Source: Anaerolineae bacterium (GTDB taxonomy: Bacteria; Chloroflexota; Anaerolineae; Aggregatilineales; Phototrophicaceae). From it: 24,326 nt of DNA. The stretch covers positions 1 through 24,326 of the forward strand of contig JALONY010000011.1 in the NCBI GenBank assembly GCA_025454715.1, written 5' to 3'. Positions 13,066 to 20,874 of this stretch are shown here, piece after piece. The position numbers were made by a program, and so were the translations under genes. The notes beneath the pieces are model-generated. The model saw only the letters and a list, made by a program, of their open reading frames with translations. It searched no databases and was not told where the DNA came from. Each line of letters starts with the position of its first letter. Position 1 is the first letter of the stretch.

Positions 13066-15198
13066 ATGCACACGCCTCCCAAGAGTTCCCGCGTCGCCCT
13101 GCGGAACCTGATCCTCGTCTTGCTGATTACGGCAGGCGTGGTGATTTATAGCTATGGCTGGACGATTACCGACATCGACCTCGCCAAGCCGCAAGAGCCC
13201 GCCCGCCAAGAGGGCGTCGGGCGCGCTTTGCAAGAATTGCTCAGCCCCAACCTGTTCGACCAAGCCAGCGAGACGGTGATTTATCGCGCTGCCTTCCGCT
13301 ACGACTGCGACTCGGGCGAGCTGCCCGCGCCCAGCCAGCCCGAGACGGCGGGCGCGCCGGTCTTGGTCATCGAGCCCGCCTGCGGCCAGCCCAATGACCG
13401 ACTGACCTTCAACATCAGCGGCCTGACGGGTGGGGCGCGGGCGGCGGTGCGCTGGGTGACCGCCGAGGATGAGCGTCGCCCGCGTGACGTGTTCGAGACC
13501 CGCGACGCCACCCGTGGCCGGACGCAGTTCTTCGTCAACGGCGACGGCACGTATCAGGGCTATGTCGAGGTGCCGCGCATCGTCGGGGCGGCGGGGCAGG
13601 TGCACGCGGTCGAGCTGGGCGTGGTCATCCCGATTGGCGCGCCGTATGCCAGCGACACGCTCAACGAAGTGTTGCGGCGGATGGTCGAGACCATCTTCAT
13701 GGCCTTGATGGCCACCACCATCTCGATTCCCATTTCGGTGGCCATCAGCTTCTTTGCGGCGCACAACCTGATGAAGCCGATTAAGATGCCGATGGGCAGT
13801 GCGATGCTGTGGGCGGCGGTCTTGCCGTTCGGGTATGCGTTCGGGGCGTGGCTGTTGCACGACATCGCCCGTTCGGTCTATGGCCTCGTCAGCGGTGCCA
13901 GCCTCGACGGGGCGGCGGTGGCGTGGATGGTGGCCGCGGTGGTCGGGGTGCTGGGCATCTCGCGGGTGCGCTTGCCCTCGGCGGCGCGCTCGGTGGCCGT
14001 CCAAGCCGTGGTGATGCTGGTGTTGGCGGTGGTCATCGGTGGGCTGGGCGGCTTGGGCATCACCGGCCAAGCCGGTCTGACCGACCTCGCCAACCGCATC
14101 GACCCGACCGGCACCCACCTGCTGGCGTGGACGTTCAACAGCCTCGGGCGGATGATCGGGATTTTGGGCAGCCTCGTCGCGTTGATGTTGCCGACGCTGA
14201 TGGGCGTGGTCGGGGCGGTGTTGCTGGCGGCGCTGGCCGTCGGGCTGGCCAAGCCGGTGCTCAAGACCGCGACCGGCGCGCTCGACCGCGTGCTGGGCTT
14301 GGTGTTGGGCGCGTTCAGCGGCGCGTTCGCGATGGGCTTGGTCGGGAGCATCGCGCTGGGGTCGGCCTTGCTGGGCTTGTTGCCGCCGCTGGTGGGCGGG
14401 TTGCTGGGGCAGGCGGTGGCCAACGGTGCGCTGACCGTGCTGTGGCCGCGCAAGCCAGCCTATCAAACCAGCGGGGCGGAGCGCTTGGCGCGCACCCTGA
14501 TAGGGTGGGGCGGGCTGGCAGTTGGGTTCGTCGTGACGTTTACGGCGCTCAACGTCGGGCAAACCCTGATTGACGGCACCTTGCCGCCGCTGGAGGACAC
14601 CCGCCTACTCGGCCTGTTGACCGTGCCGACCTATGTGGCCACCGCGATGCTGATTGGCCTCGTCTTGGGCGGCGTGGGCGGCGGGTTGTCGGGCGTGCGC
14701 GGCACGTTCGCCGTCGGCGATTTGCTGTACAACATCACGCGCAACGTGCTGAACGCCCTGCGCTCCATCGAGCCATTGATTATGGCGCTGGTGTTCGTGG
14801 TGTGGGTCGGCATCGGGCCGTTCGCCGGTGTGCTGGCGCTGACGTTGCACTCGATCGCGTCGCTGGGCAAGCTGTACAGCGAGCAAATCGAGACGATCGA
14901 CAACGGCCCCATCGAGGCGTTGCAATCGACCGGTGCCAACCGCCTCCAGACCATCATCTACGCGGTGGTGCCGCAAATCGTGCCGCCTTACATCGCCTTC
15001 ACGATGTACCGCTGGGACATCAACGTCCGCATGTCCACCATCATCGGCTTCGTCGGTGGCGGCGGCATCGGGCTGTTGCTCAACCAATACATCAACTTGC
15101 TGCGCTACAGCGATGCGGGCGTGGCGGTGTTGGCGATTGCCATCGTGGTGGCCATCCTCGACTTCGCCAGCGCCAGCATCCGCGAGCGCGTGTTGTAA
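13066..15198 (+). CDS. phnE: Phosphonate-type ABC transporter permease with large insertion
   Basis: A 710-residue membrane protein, against about 270 for ordinary PhnE. TM1 is at about 11-30. Residues about 31-200 form an extracytoplasmic domain with Cys81 and Cys106 and beta-rich sequence. The permease core then begins normally (about 200-236: LNEVLRRMVETIFMALMATT to SFFAAHNLM). It resumes only at about 553 (LLYNITRNVLNALRSIEPLI, VWVGIGPFAGVLALTLHS, the EAA-type loop GPIEALQSTGANRLQTIIYA, and GFVGGGGIGLLL) and ends normally. The 237-552 insertion has perhaps eight further hydrophobic Gly/Ala/Leu/Val-rich segments (about 246-264, 283-298, 309-333, 361-395, 408-437, 440-460, 477-497, 516-540) and resembles no family I recognise. 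The frame is continuous, so this is a real fusion or insertion. A GTACCGAG leader precedes the ATG at 13066. As it is the only permease gene here, it presumably works as a homodimer. Confidence 0.88.
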   Translation: MHTPPKSSRVALRNLILVLLITAGVVIYSYGWTITDIDLAKPQEPARQEGVGRALQELLSPNLFDQASETVIYRAAFRYDCDSGELPAPSQPETAGAPVLVIEPACGQPNDRLTFNISGLTGGARAAVRWVTAEDERRPRDVFETRDATRGRTQFFVNGDGTYQGYVEVPRIVGAAGQVHAVELGVVIPIGAPYASDTLNEVLRRMVETIFMALMATTISIPISVAISFFAAHNLMKPIKMPMGSAMLWAAVLPFGYAFGAWLLHDIARSVYGLVSGASLDGAAVAWMVAAVVGVLGISRVRLPSAARSVAVQAVVMLVLAVVIGGLGGLGITGQAGLTDLANRIDPTGTHLLAWTFNSLGRMIGILGSLVALMLPTLMGVVGAVLLAALAVGLAKPVLKTATGALDRVLGLVLGAFSGAFAMGLVGSIALGSALLGLLPPLVGGLLGQAVANGALTVLWPRKPAYQTSGAERLARTLIGWGGLAVGFVVTFTALNVGQTLIDGTLPPLEDTRLLGLLTVPTYVATAMLIGLVLGGVGGGLSGVRGTFAVGDLLYNITRNVLNALRSIEPLIMALVFVVWVGIGPFAGVLALTLHSIASLGKLYSEQIETIDNGPIEALQSTGANRLQTIIYAVVPQIVPPYIAFTMYRWDINVRMSTIIGFVGGGGIGLLLNQYINLLRYSDAGVAVLAIAIVVAILDFASASIRERVL

Positions 15199-15225
15199 AC
15201 GACGGTTAAAGACGGGAGTGCTCTT

Positions 15226-16569
15226 GTGGGCGACATCGGCGGCGAACTGCTGATTATCTTGATTCTGACACTGGCCAACGGGTTTTTCAGCGGTTCCGAA
15301 ATCGCGATCGTCTCGGCGCGCAAAAGCCGCCTGCAAGCCAAAGCCACCGCAGGTAGCCGTGGGGCGCGCCAAGCGCTCAAGCTGCAAGACTCGCCCGACC
15401 GCTTCTTGGCCACGGTGCAGGTCGGCATCACGTTGATTGGCACGTTCAGCGCGGCGTTCGGCGGGGCGCGGGTGGCCGAGGTCTTGGCCGAGGCCATCCG
15501 CCCCAACGTGGGCGAGGCCGCCGACACGCTGGCGCTGGCGTTGGTGGTGGCGATGCTGACGTACTTGTCGCTGGTGCTGGGCGAGCTGGTGCCCAAGCGC
15601 ATCGCGTTGCGCGGTGCCGAGGGCTGGGCGACCTTCGCCGCGCCCATCATGAGCCTGCTCAGCCTCGTCGCCCGCCCGCTGGTGGCCTTCCTGACGGTGT
15701 CGGTCAACCTCGTGGCGCGCTTGCTGGGGCAAACCGACGCGCAAGACGAGGGCGTGACCGAGGAAGACATCTTGTTCATGACCCGCGAGGGGCAACAGAG
15801 CGGGGCGGTCGAGGGGCGCGAGGCGCAGCTCATCCAGAGCGTGTTCCGCCTGACCGACCGCCCCGTCCGCAGTGTGATGACCCCGCGCACCGAGCTGGTG
15901 GCCGTGCCCATCACCACGCCCCTGAGCGAGGTGGTCGGGTTGTTGCTGAAGACGCAGTACTCGCGCTTGCCGGTGTACGAAGGGGCTATTGACCGCGTGG
16001 TGGGAATCTTGCACGCTAAGGATGTGCTGCGCGGCGTGACCGACCCCGAGACTGCGGGGCTGGATACGGTGGTGCAGGTTCGCCGCCTGATGCGCCAGCC
16101 GACGGTCATCCCCGAAAGCGCGCACATCGACGAGGTGCTGAGCACCTTCCGGCGGCGCGGGGTGCATATGGCGGTCGTGATTGACGAGTATGGCCAGACC
16201 GCCGGTGTGGTGACGATGGAAGACCTGCTCGAGGAGCTGGTCGGCGAAATCAAGGACGAGTACGACAAGGCCGAGCGCAGCAGCATCATCACCCGACCGG
16301 ATGGGTCGTGGTTGGTGGATGGGCGCGAGGCGATCGACAAGGTAGCCGCACGGGTCGGGATGCCGATGCCCGACCCCGAAGACCTGAGCGATTTTACGAC
16401 GTTGGCCGGGTTCATCATGGCGCGGCTCGACCGTATCCCCGAGGAAGGCGACACGTTCACCGAGGGGGCGTTCAGCGTGGAAGTGGTCGATATGGACGGG
16501 CGGCGCATCGACAAGGTGCTGATTCGGCGGGTGGATGACGGGGCGAGTGACGACACACGCAAGGAGTGA
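15226..16569 (+). CDS. CNNM/CBS/CorC-domain membrane protein (hemolysin C / CorC family)
   Basis: A 447-residue protein with the complete three-part layout. The CNNM (DUF21) transmembrane domain covers 1 to about 190 (LANGFFSGSEIAIVSARKSR, LATVQVGITLIGTFSAAFGG, LVLGELVPKRIAL). A CBS pair covers about 215-335 (RSVMTPRTELVAVP, SRLPVYEGAIDRVVGILHAKD, IDEYGQTAGVVTMEDLLEEL). The CorC_HlyC C-terminal domain covers about 350-437 (DGSWLVDGREAIDKV). Family members are linked to Mg2+ or Co2+ efflux and bind ATP-Mg in the CBS module; older 'hemolysin' names are misleading. The start is GTG at 15226, 27 bp after phnE, with GGGAG upstream. It continues the phn transcript and lies 6 bp before the UbiA gene. 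Whether it serves phosphorus transport is unknown. Confidence 0.93.
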   Translation: MGDIGGELLIILILTLANGFFSGSEIAIVSARKSRLQAKATAGSRGARQALKLQDSPDRFLATVQVGITLIGTFSAAFGGARVAEVLAEAIRPNVGEAADTLALALVVAMLTYLSLVLGELVPKRIALRGAEGWATFAAPIMSLLSLVARPLVAFLTVSVNLVARLLGQTDAQDEGVTEEDILFMTREGQQSGAVEGREAQLIQSVFRLTDRPVRSVMTPRTELVAVPITTPLSEVVGLLLKTQYSRLPVYEGAIDRVVGILHAKDVLRGVTDPETAGLDTVVQVRRLMRQPTVIPESAHIDEVLSTFRRRGVHMAVVIDEYGQTAGVVTMEDLLEELVGEIKDEYDKAERSSIITRPDGSWLVDGREAIDKVAARVGMPMPDPEDLSDFTTLAGFIMARLDRIPEEGDTFTEGAFSVEVVDMDGRRIDKVLIRRVDDGASDDTRKE

Positions 16570-16575
16570 CGACCG

Positions 16576-17445
16576 ATGGCGGGGATGCGGGGTTGGCTGA
16601 GGTGGGGGTTTTGGCTGGCCTTTAATCACGTCGATGCGTGGGGGGTGGCGCTGAACGCGGCCTTGATTGCTGCGTTGCTGCACCCCCCGCTGACGTGGGA
16701 GGCGGTCGGCGCGGCGCTGGTGATTAGCTTCGCCTACCTGTTCGGCTTTGCGGTCAACGATTATCACGATGTGCGGGTAGACCGCGACGACCCGCACAAG
16801 GCGGCGCGCAACCCGTTCGTCCGCCGCCCAATCTCGCCGCGCTGGGCGTTGGTCGGGTTCGTGCTGGGGGTGGCGGTGCTGGTGTTGGGCTTGTTGCCGC
16901 ATGGCTGGCGCGGGGTCGGCATCGTTGCGCTGGGGGTGTGGGCGTTATGGGCGTATTCCAGCCCGCCCCTCCGCCTGAAAGCCCGCCCGGGCATCGACCT
17001 CGCCATGCACGTCGCCTTCGTCGAGACCTTCCCCTATGCGGCGATGCTGTTTCTGCGCGCCTATGACGTGACGTGGCCGGACGTGCTGCTGCTGGTATTG
17101 TTCGGGCTGGGGTCGCTGGCCTCGCAATTGGAGCAACAGGCACGCGATTACGCCTTCGACAAATTGCACGAGCGCAATTTTACGGTGCGCTTCGGCTTGC
17201 GGCTCAACCACGCCATGATGCGCTTGGTGGCGGGTGCGGCGGTGGTGATGGCCTTGACCGGCGTATTTACCGGCGGGTTGCCGTTGATGATCGTGCCGTA
17301 TGGACTGCTCATCCTGCCGCTGATGCTACACCGCATCGTCCGGCGCAAAACTCAGGGGCGCACGGCGGCCATGTCGTATGTTACATTAGCGGCAGTGACC
17401 GGCTATACAGTGCTTTTGGGAATGAGCGCCTCATGGCTTTTTTGA
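16576..17445 (+). CDS. UbiA-family prenyltransferase
   Basis: A 289-residue integral membrane enzyme with about eight or nine hydrophobic segments. The first Asp-rich motif is NDYHDVRVDRDD at 61-72, the second is RDYAFDK at 190-196, and the YSSPPLRLKARPG loop is near 127-139. UbiA enzymes attach a prenyl chain, held as Mg2+-diphosphate by the two motifs, to an aromatic or glycerophosphate acceptor in quinone, chlorophyll, haem or lipid synthesis. The sequence does not show which acceptor is used. The ATG at 16576 has AAGGAG 9 nt upstream. It lies 6 bp after the CNNM/CBS gene, and its 3' end overlaps the GMC oxidase start by 13 bp, so translation of the two may be coupled. Confidence 0.88.
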   Translation: MAGMRGWLRWGFWLAFNHVDAWGVALNAALIAALLHPPLTWEAVGAALVISFAYLFGFAVNDYHDVRVDRDDPHKAARNPFVRRPISPRWALVGFVLGVAVLVLGLLPHGWRGVGIVALGVWALWAYSSPPLRLKARPGIDLAMHVAFVETFPYAAMLFLRAYDVTWPDVLLLVLFGLGSLASQLEQQARDYAFDKLHERNFTVRFGLRLNHAMMRLVAGAAVVMALTGVFTGGLPLMIVPYGLLILPLMLHRIVRRKTQGRTAAMSYVTLAAVTGYTVLLGMSASWLF

Positions 17446-19316
17446 GCAGTGCCGAACGAAAAACTCTCGCCCTTGTTTGTGATACCTTAATCCCGTCGAT
17501 TGACCACCCCACGCCCGATGAGGGGGTGCGCCGCCTGTTCGCCACCAGCGCCACCGACGCGCAGGTCGAGGCGATGGTCGAGCTGGCCATCGAGCGTGCC
17601 GTGGAGCCCGAGACCGCGTTCCAACTCCGGTTGTTCTTGCGTACCCTCGAGGTCAGCGGCCTAAACGGGGTGCTCTCTGGGGTCTGGAAGCCGCTGAGCA
17701 AGATGACGTTGGACGAGCGCACGCGGGTCTTGCAATCGTGGGCGACCAGCCGCTACGAGATGGGGCGTAAGGCGTATTTGGGCATCAAGCGCCTGACGAT
17801 GTTCTTGTTTTATGGCGGGGTTCCGGCGGGCAAGCCCAACCCGGCGTGGGGCGGCATCCGCTACCCCGCGCCCAGCCAAATGAGCGACGACAAGCCTCGC
17901 CCGATTCAGCCCTTGGTCATCCGTTCCGACACCACGCTGACCTGTGACGTGCTGGTGATTGGGAGCGGGGCAGGCGGTGGGGTGGTCGCTGGCGAGCTGG
18001 CGATGGCCGGCCACGATGTGATTGTGGTCGAGAAGGGCGGCTATTATCACGATACCGACTTCCACGCCCGCGAGGCCGAGACCACCGAGACGATGTTCGA
18101 ACGCTACGGCGCGTTGACCACGACCGATACCGCGTTGGTCATTTTGGCCGGTAGCGTGCTGGGCGGCGGCACCACCGTCAACTGGATGACCTCGCTACGC
18201 CCGCCAGAGCATGTGCTGCGCGAGTGGGCGCGGGAGTATGGCTTTGCGGCGGCGGCCTCGCCCGAGCTGCAAGCCAGCCTCGACGCGATTTCGGCGCGCA
18301 TCAACATCAACACCGACGAGAGCCACCCCAACCCGAACAACGCCGCCTTAGAGCGCGGGTGTCGGGCGCTGGGCTACAGCGTGACGACCATCCCGCGCAA
18401 CGCCAAGGGGTGCGAGGCGTGCGATACGTGCAATTTCGGCTGTTCTTTCGGGGCGAAGCAAAGCACGCTCAAGACCTACCTGCAAGACGCGCATGACCAC
18501 GGGGCGCGCATCGTGGTGCAGGCCACTGCCGAGCGCGTCACGCACCAAAACGGTCAGGTGACCGGCGCGGAGCTGACGGTCATCAGCGCGGACGGCCAGC
18601 CACACCGCGTCACGGTCAAGGCGCAACGGGTGGTGGCGGCGGGTGGTGCCATCCAGACGCCCGCGCTGTTGTTGCGCTCTGGCCTGACCAACCCGCACGT
18701 CGGCGCGAACTTGCGCCTACACCCGACCAGCGTGACCGCCGCGCATTATCCCGATGAAATCGTGCCGTGGCGCGGCGCGCCGCAAACCCGCGCCTCGTTC
18801 CAGTTTGCCGACCTCGACGGCAAGGGCTACGGCATTTGGCTAGAGACCGCACCGGCGCACCCGGGGTTGTTCGCGCTGGCGTTCGTGTGGAAGGACGGGG
18901 CGGAGCACAAGCGCATCATGGCCGATATGCGCCATCAGGGCAATTTAATCGTGCTGGTGCGCGACACGCACGGCGGGCGCATCCGCTTGAACAAGCGCGG
19001 CCAGCCGCAGGTCGAGTATCGCGTGTCGGGGTATGACCAGCGCCACCTGATGCGCGGCTTGTTGGCGGCCATGCGCGTGCAGCACGCCAGCGGCGCGACC
19101 GAAATCACCAGCCCGCACAGCCATTATTTGCAATGGCACACCGGCGACGATTTCGAGGCGTTCCTCGGGCGGGTCGAGGCGGCGGGGTTGCCCAACAGCG
19201 GCTATGGGGTGTTCAGCGCGCACCAGATGGGCACGGCGCGCATTGGGGGCACCCCTGCGCTGGGCGCGGTCAAGCCCAATGGGGAGTCGTGGGAGGTGCG
19301 CGGGCTAGGGGCGTGA
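17433..19316 (+). CDS. GMC oxidoreductase, long-chain alcohol oxidase type, C-terminally truncated
   Basis: A 627-residue flavoprotein. The N-terminal helical domain (about 1-125) resembles the gluconate dehydrogenase subunit-3-like part of long-chain alcohol oxidases. The FAD site is DVLVIGSGAGGGVVAGEL (about 172-189) with Glu200. LAGSVLGGGTTVNWMTSLR (238-256) and the Cys cluster CEACDTCNFGCSFGAKQ (327-343) are typical of the plant/bacterial FAO group. The catalytic histidine is His597 in SAHQMGTARIG. The chain then stops at GESWEVRGLGA. Relatives continue with YVADAS, PTASGVNPM and so on, about 30-40 residues including the second catalytic residue and an FAD contact. The last codons and the TGA come from a REP-like repeat (19306-19349), so a rearrangement removed the end. 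Activity is doubtful. ATG 17433 overlaps the UbiA gene; the frame is open further upstream but only inside UbiA. Confidence 0.85.
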   Translation: MAFLSSAERKTLALVCDTLIPSIDHPTPDEGVRRLFATSATDAQVEAMVELAIERAVEPETAFQLRLFLRTLEVSGLNGVLSGVWKPLSKMTLDERTRVLQSWATSRYEMGRKAYLGIKRLTMFLFYGGVPAGKPNPAWGGIRYPAPSQMSDDKPRPIQPLVIRSDTTLTCDVLVIGSGAGGGVVAGELAMAGHDVIVVEKGGYYHDTDFHAREAETTETMFERYGALTTTDTALVILAGSVLGGGTTVNWMTSLRPPEHVLREWAREYGFAAAASPELQASLDAISARININTDESHPNPNNAALERGCRALGYSVTTIPRNAKGCEACDTCNFGCSFGAKQSTLKTYLQDAHDHGARIVVQATAERVTHQNGQVTGAELTVISADGQPHRVTVKAQRVVAAGGAIQTPALLLRSGLTNPHVGANLRLHPTSVTAAHYPDEIVPWRGAPQTRASFQFADLDGKGYGIWLETAPAHPGLFALAFVWKDGAEHKRIMADMRHQGNLIVLVRDTHGGRIRLNKRGQPQVEYRVSGYDQRHLMRGLLAAMRVQHASGATEITSPHSHYLQWHTGDDFEAFLGRVEAAGLPNSGYGVFSAHQMGTARIGGTPALGAVKPNGESWEVRGLGA

Positions 19317-19349
19317 TGCGCTGCATCTGCCAAGCGAAATCCCGAATCA
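19306..19349 (+). repeat. Decayed REP-like unit forming the end of the GMC gene
   Basis: It aligns without gaps to 19801-19844: 8 identical bases (TAGGGGCG), 15 bases with 8 mismatches, then 21 identical bases (GCCAAGCG to GAATCA). All mismatches fall inside the hairpin. The stop codon TGA (19314-19316) of the oxidase lies in this unit. Confidence 0.75.
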
Positions 19350-19392
19350 CGGTACACCTAATGCGAAATGAAACGGGTTCCCAACCTCTGGG

Positions 19393-19475
19393 GCGTTGGC
19401 CGTGGGGTGCCGCTGGGCGCTAAAGCACCCAGCTACAGAAGAACAAGCCCACAAGGGGCTGGGAGATTGGCGTTA
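19393..19475 (+). repeat. 83-bp direct repeat, copy 1
   Basis: Identical to 19643-19725, offset exactly 250 bp. It contains a hairpin with arms GCTGGGCGCT (19412-19421) and AGCACCCAGC (19424-19433) and an AA loop, followed by CTAC (GTAG on the minus strand). The hairpin therefore fits the REP-like geometry. Confidence 0.95.
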
Positions 19476-19550
19476 ACCTCGTGGGGTGATTTGCACGTGA
19501 TTTTTGGGTGCGCGCCCACGGTCAACAGCCTCGTAGAGGCTTGCGCTTCT

Positions 19551-19578
19551 TTAGCCCGATGCTTCAGCGTCGGGCGGT
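19551..19578 (+). repeat. REP-like hairpin, arms CCCGATGCT
   Basis: A TTTAG flank is followed by arm CCCGATGCT, loop TC, arm AGCGTCGGG (one G-T pair) and CGG. An adjacent weaker hairpin (AGAGGC/GCTTCT) with a CGTAG flank lies at about 19532-19552. Both sit between the two 83-bp repeats. Confidence 0.6.
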
Positions 19579-19642
19579 GGCTGGCGGGCGTCGGTGAGGG
19601 GGCACATCATCTCACATGCGGCCTACTCGTGCCGTCAGGTGC

Positions 19643-19725
19643 GCGTTGGCCGTGGGGTGCCGCTGGGCGCTAAAGCACCCAGCTACAGAAGAACAAGCCC
19701 ACAAGGGGCTGGGAGATTGGCGTTA
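19643..19725 (+). repeat. 83-bp direct repeat, copy 2
   Basis: An exact second copy of 19393-19475, including the internal hairpin (19662-19683). Sequences flanking the two copies differ, so the unit itself was copied or the 250-bp block was duplicated and then diverged. Confidence 0.95.
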
Positions 19726-19798
19726 CCACCCTATTCTCAGGCGCTGCATTTGGTTGTCCATGCGTGGGGTTCGTTTTACATCCCCATCCCACACGCCC

Positions 19799-19827
19799 CG
19801 TAGGGGCGCAGCGTGCTGCGCCCGCCA
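19799..19827 (+). repeat. REP-like hairpin, arms GGGCGCAGC
   Basis: CGTAG flank, perfect 9-bp arms, GT loop, GCCA flank, 29 bp in total. It is followed by a 17-bp tail shared with the end of the GMC gene. The arms equal those at 8214-8233. Confidence 0.8.
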
Positions 19828-19895
19828 AGCGAAATCCCGAATCAGCGTCTATGTTCGTCAAGCCGCATCAGCGTCGGGCAGGAATTGAACACCCC

Positions 19896-19935
19896 AAAAA
19901 AACGCCCTCTTCTCTTAGCTATAGAGAAGAGGGCG
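19896..19935 (-). terminator. Rho-independent terminator of the aldo/keto reductase gene
   Basis: A perfect 13-bp stem (19903-19915 with 19923-19935) has a 7-nt loop and is followed on the minus strand by seven T residues (the A-run at 19896-19902). It begins about 22 bp after the reductase stop. Confidence 0.95.
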
Positions 19936-19956
19936 AAAATTGCGAAGCTCGTGAGC

Positions 19957-20844
19957 TCAGTTAGCCCGCCCGCGTTCGTGCTCGGCCTTGCCCAGCGCGT
20001 CGAGGGTGGCGAAGTCCTCATCGCTCAGGGTCAGGGTGGCGGCGTGCGTGTTCTCGTCGAGGTGCTTGACCTTGCCCGTGCCCGGGATGGGCAGCATCAC
20101 CGGTGAGCGCTTGAGCACCCACGCCAGCGCCACCTGCGACGGCGTGGCGTTCAGCTTCTTGGCGATGCCGTCCAGCACCCCGCCCTCGTTGGCGAGGTTG
20201 CCCGCCGCCAGCGGGAACCACGGGATGAACGCGATGTTCTCGCGCTCGCAATAGTCCAGCACCGCCTCGCTTTGGCGGGCGACGAGGTTATACAGGTTTT
20301 GCACGCTGACGACTGGGAAGAACTGGCGGGCGGCCTCGATTTCCTCGATGCTGACCTCGCTCAGGCCGACGTGCCGGATCAGCCCCTCGCGCTGCATGTC
20401 GGCGATGACCTGAAACTGCGCCTCGCGGTCAACCTTGCCGTCGATGCGGTGCAATTGCCACAAATCGATGCGCTCGACCTTCAGGCGGCGCAGGCTCATC
20501 ATCACGCATTGGCGCAAATAGTCGGGCGTCCCGACCGGACGCCAGATATTGGGACCGTGGCGGGTCAGGCCGCCCTTGGTGGCGATGACCACGTCTTTAT
20601 AGGGGTGCAGGCCGTCGCGCAGCAAATCCTCGCTGACGAACGGGCCATACGAGTCGGCGGTGTCGATGAAGTTGATGCCCAGCTCGGGCAGGCGGTGCAG
20701 CACGCGCATGGCCTCGGCGGGGTCTTCTGGTTCGCCCCAGATGCCGGTGCCGGTGATGCGCATGGCACCGAAGCCGAGGCGATAGACCGGCAAATCGCCG
20801 CCGAGCATAAATGTGCCGCTGGCGTGGGCGGGGAGGGTCGTCAT
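19957..20844 (-). CDS. Aldo/keto reductase
   Basis: A 295-residue NADPH-dependent (beta/alpha)8-barrel oxidoreductase. The catalytic tetrad is complete: Asp61 and Tyr66 in [10 protein letters not shown], Lys90 in VIATKGG and His132 in LWQLHRID. Late strands show SVQNLYNL and PWFPLAAG, with the cofactor segment [15 protein letters not shown] near the C-terminus. The group is close to the general oxidoreductases of the YajO/PdxI type; the substrate is not predictable. The ATG at 20844 follows an AAGGA about 10 nt upstream. The frame is open to 21090, but that extension lies inside the neighbouring gene's end. It has its own strong terminator, and a hairpin separates it from the upstream STAND gene. 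Confidence 0.92.
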   Translation of the reverse strand: MTTLPAHASGTFMLGGDLPVYRLGFGAMRITGTGIWGEPEDPAEAMRVLHRLPELGINFIDTADSYGPFVSEDLLRDGLHPYKDVVIATKGGLTRHGPNIWRPVGTPDYLRQCVMMSLRRLKVERIDLWQLHRIDGKVDREAQFQVIADMQREGLIRHVGLSEVSIEEIEAARQFFPVVSVQNLYNLVARQSEAVLDYCERENIAFIPWFPLAAGNLANEGGVLDGIAKKLNATPSQVALAWVLKRSPVMLPIPGTGKVKHLDENTHAATLTLSDEDFATLDALGKAEHERGRAN

Positions 20845-20874
20845 AATCGTGTCGTCCTTAAGGTGTGTGTCGGG

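Larger units (their letters stand above)
19317..19956. other. Gene-free, palindrome-rich block
   Basis: About 640 bp with no credible coding sequence. It contains the tail of a decayed REP unit, two copies of an 83-bp direct repeat, at least three more GTAG-type hairpins, a near-palindrome TGGGTGCGCGCCCA near 19506-19519 and the terminator of the aldo/keto reductase. It looks like a landing zone for small palindromic elements. The open frames here run through the repeats and have no ribosome sites or recognisable domains. Confidence 0.75.

Noticed and set aside
12196..14562. 788-codon open frame on the minus strand
   Set aside because: Runs antisense across phnC and phnE; composition is Gln/Arg/His-rich low complexity, typical of codon-position bias, with no domain.
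14605..16902. 765-codon open frame on the minus strand
   Set aside because: Antisense to phnE, the CNNM/CBS gene and UbiA, all of which have conserved motifs on the plus strand.
17073..17432. Upstream extension of the GMC oxidase frame
   Set aside because: The extension overlaps the UbiA coding region and is Arg/Gly-rich; the family-like N-terminus starts at 17433.
19393..19725. Possible CRISPR array
   Set aside because: Only two repeat units of 83 bp spaced 250 bp apart, with no regular spacers and no cas genes.
19368..19888. Three short plus-strand open frames in the gene-free block
   Set aside because: They translate the 83-bp repeats and REP hairpins, share repeated peptides for that reason only, and have no ribosome sites.
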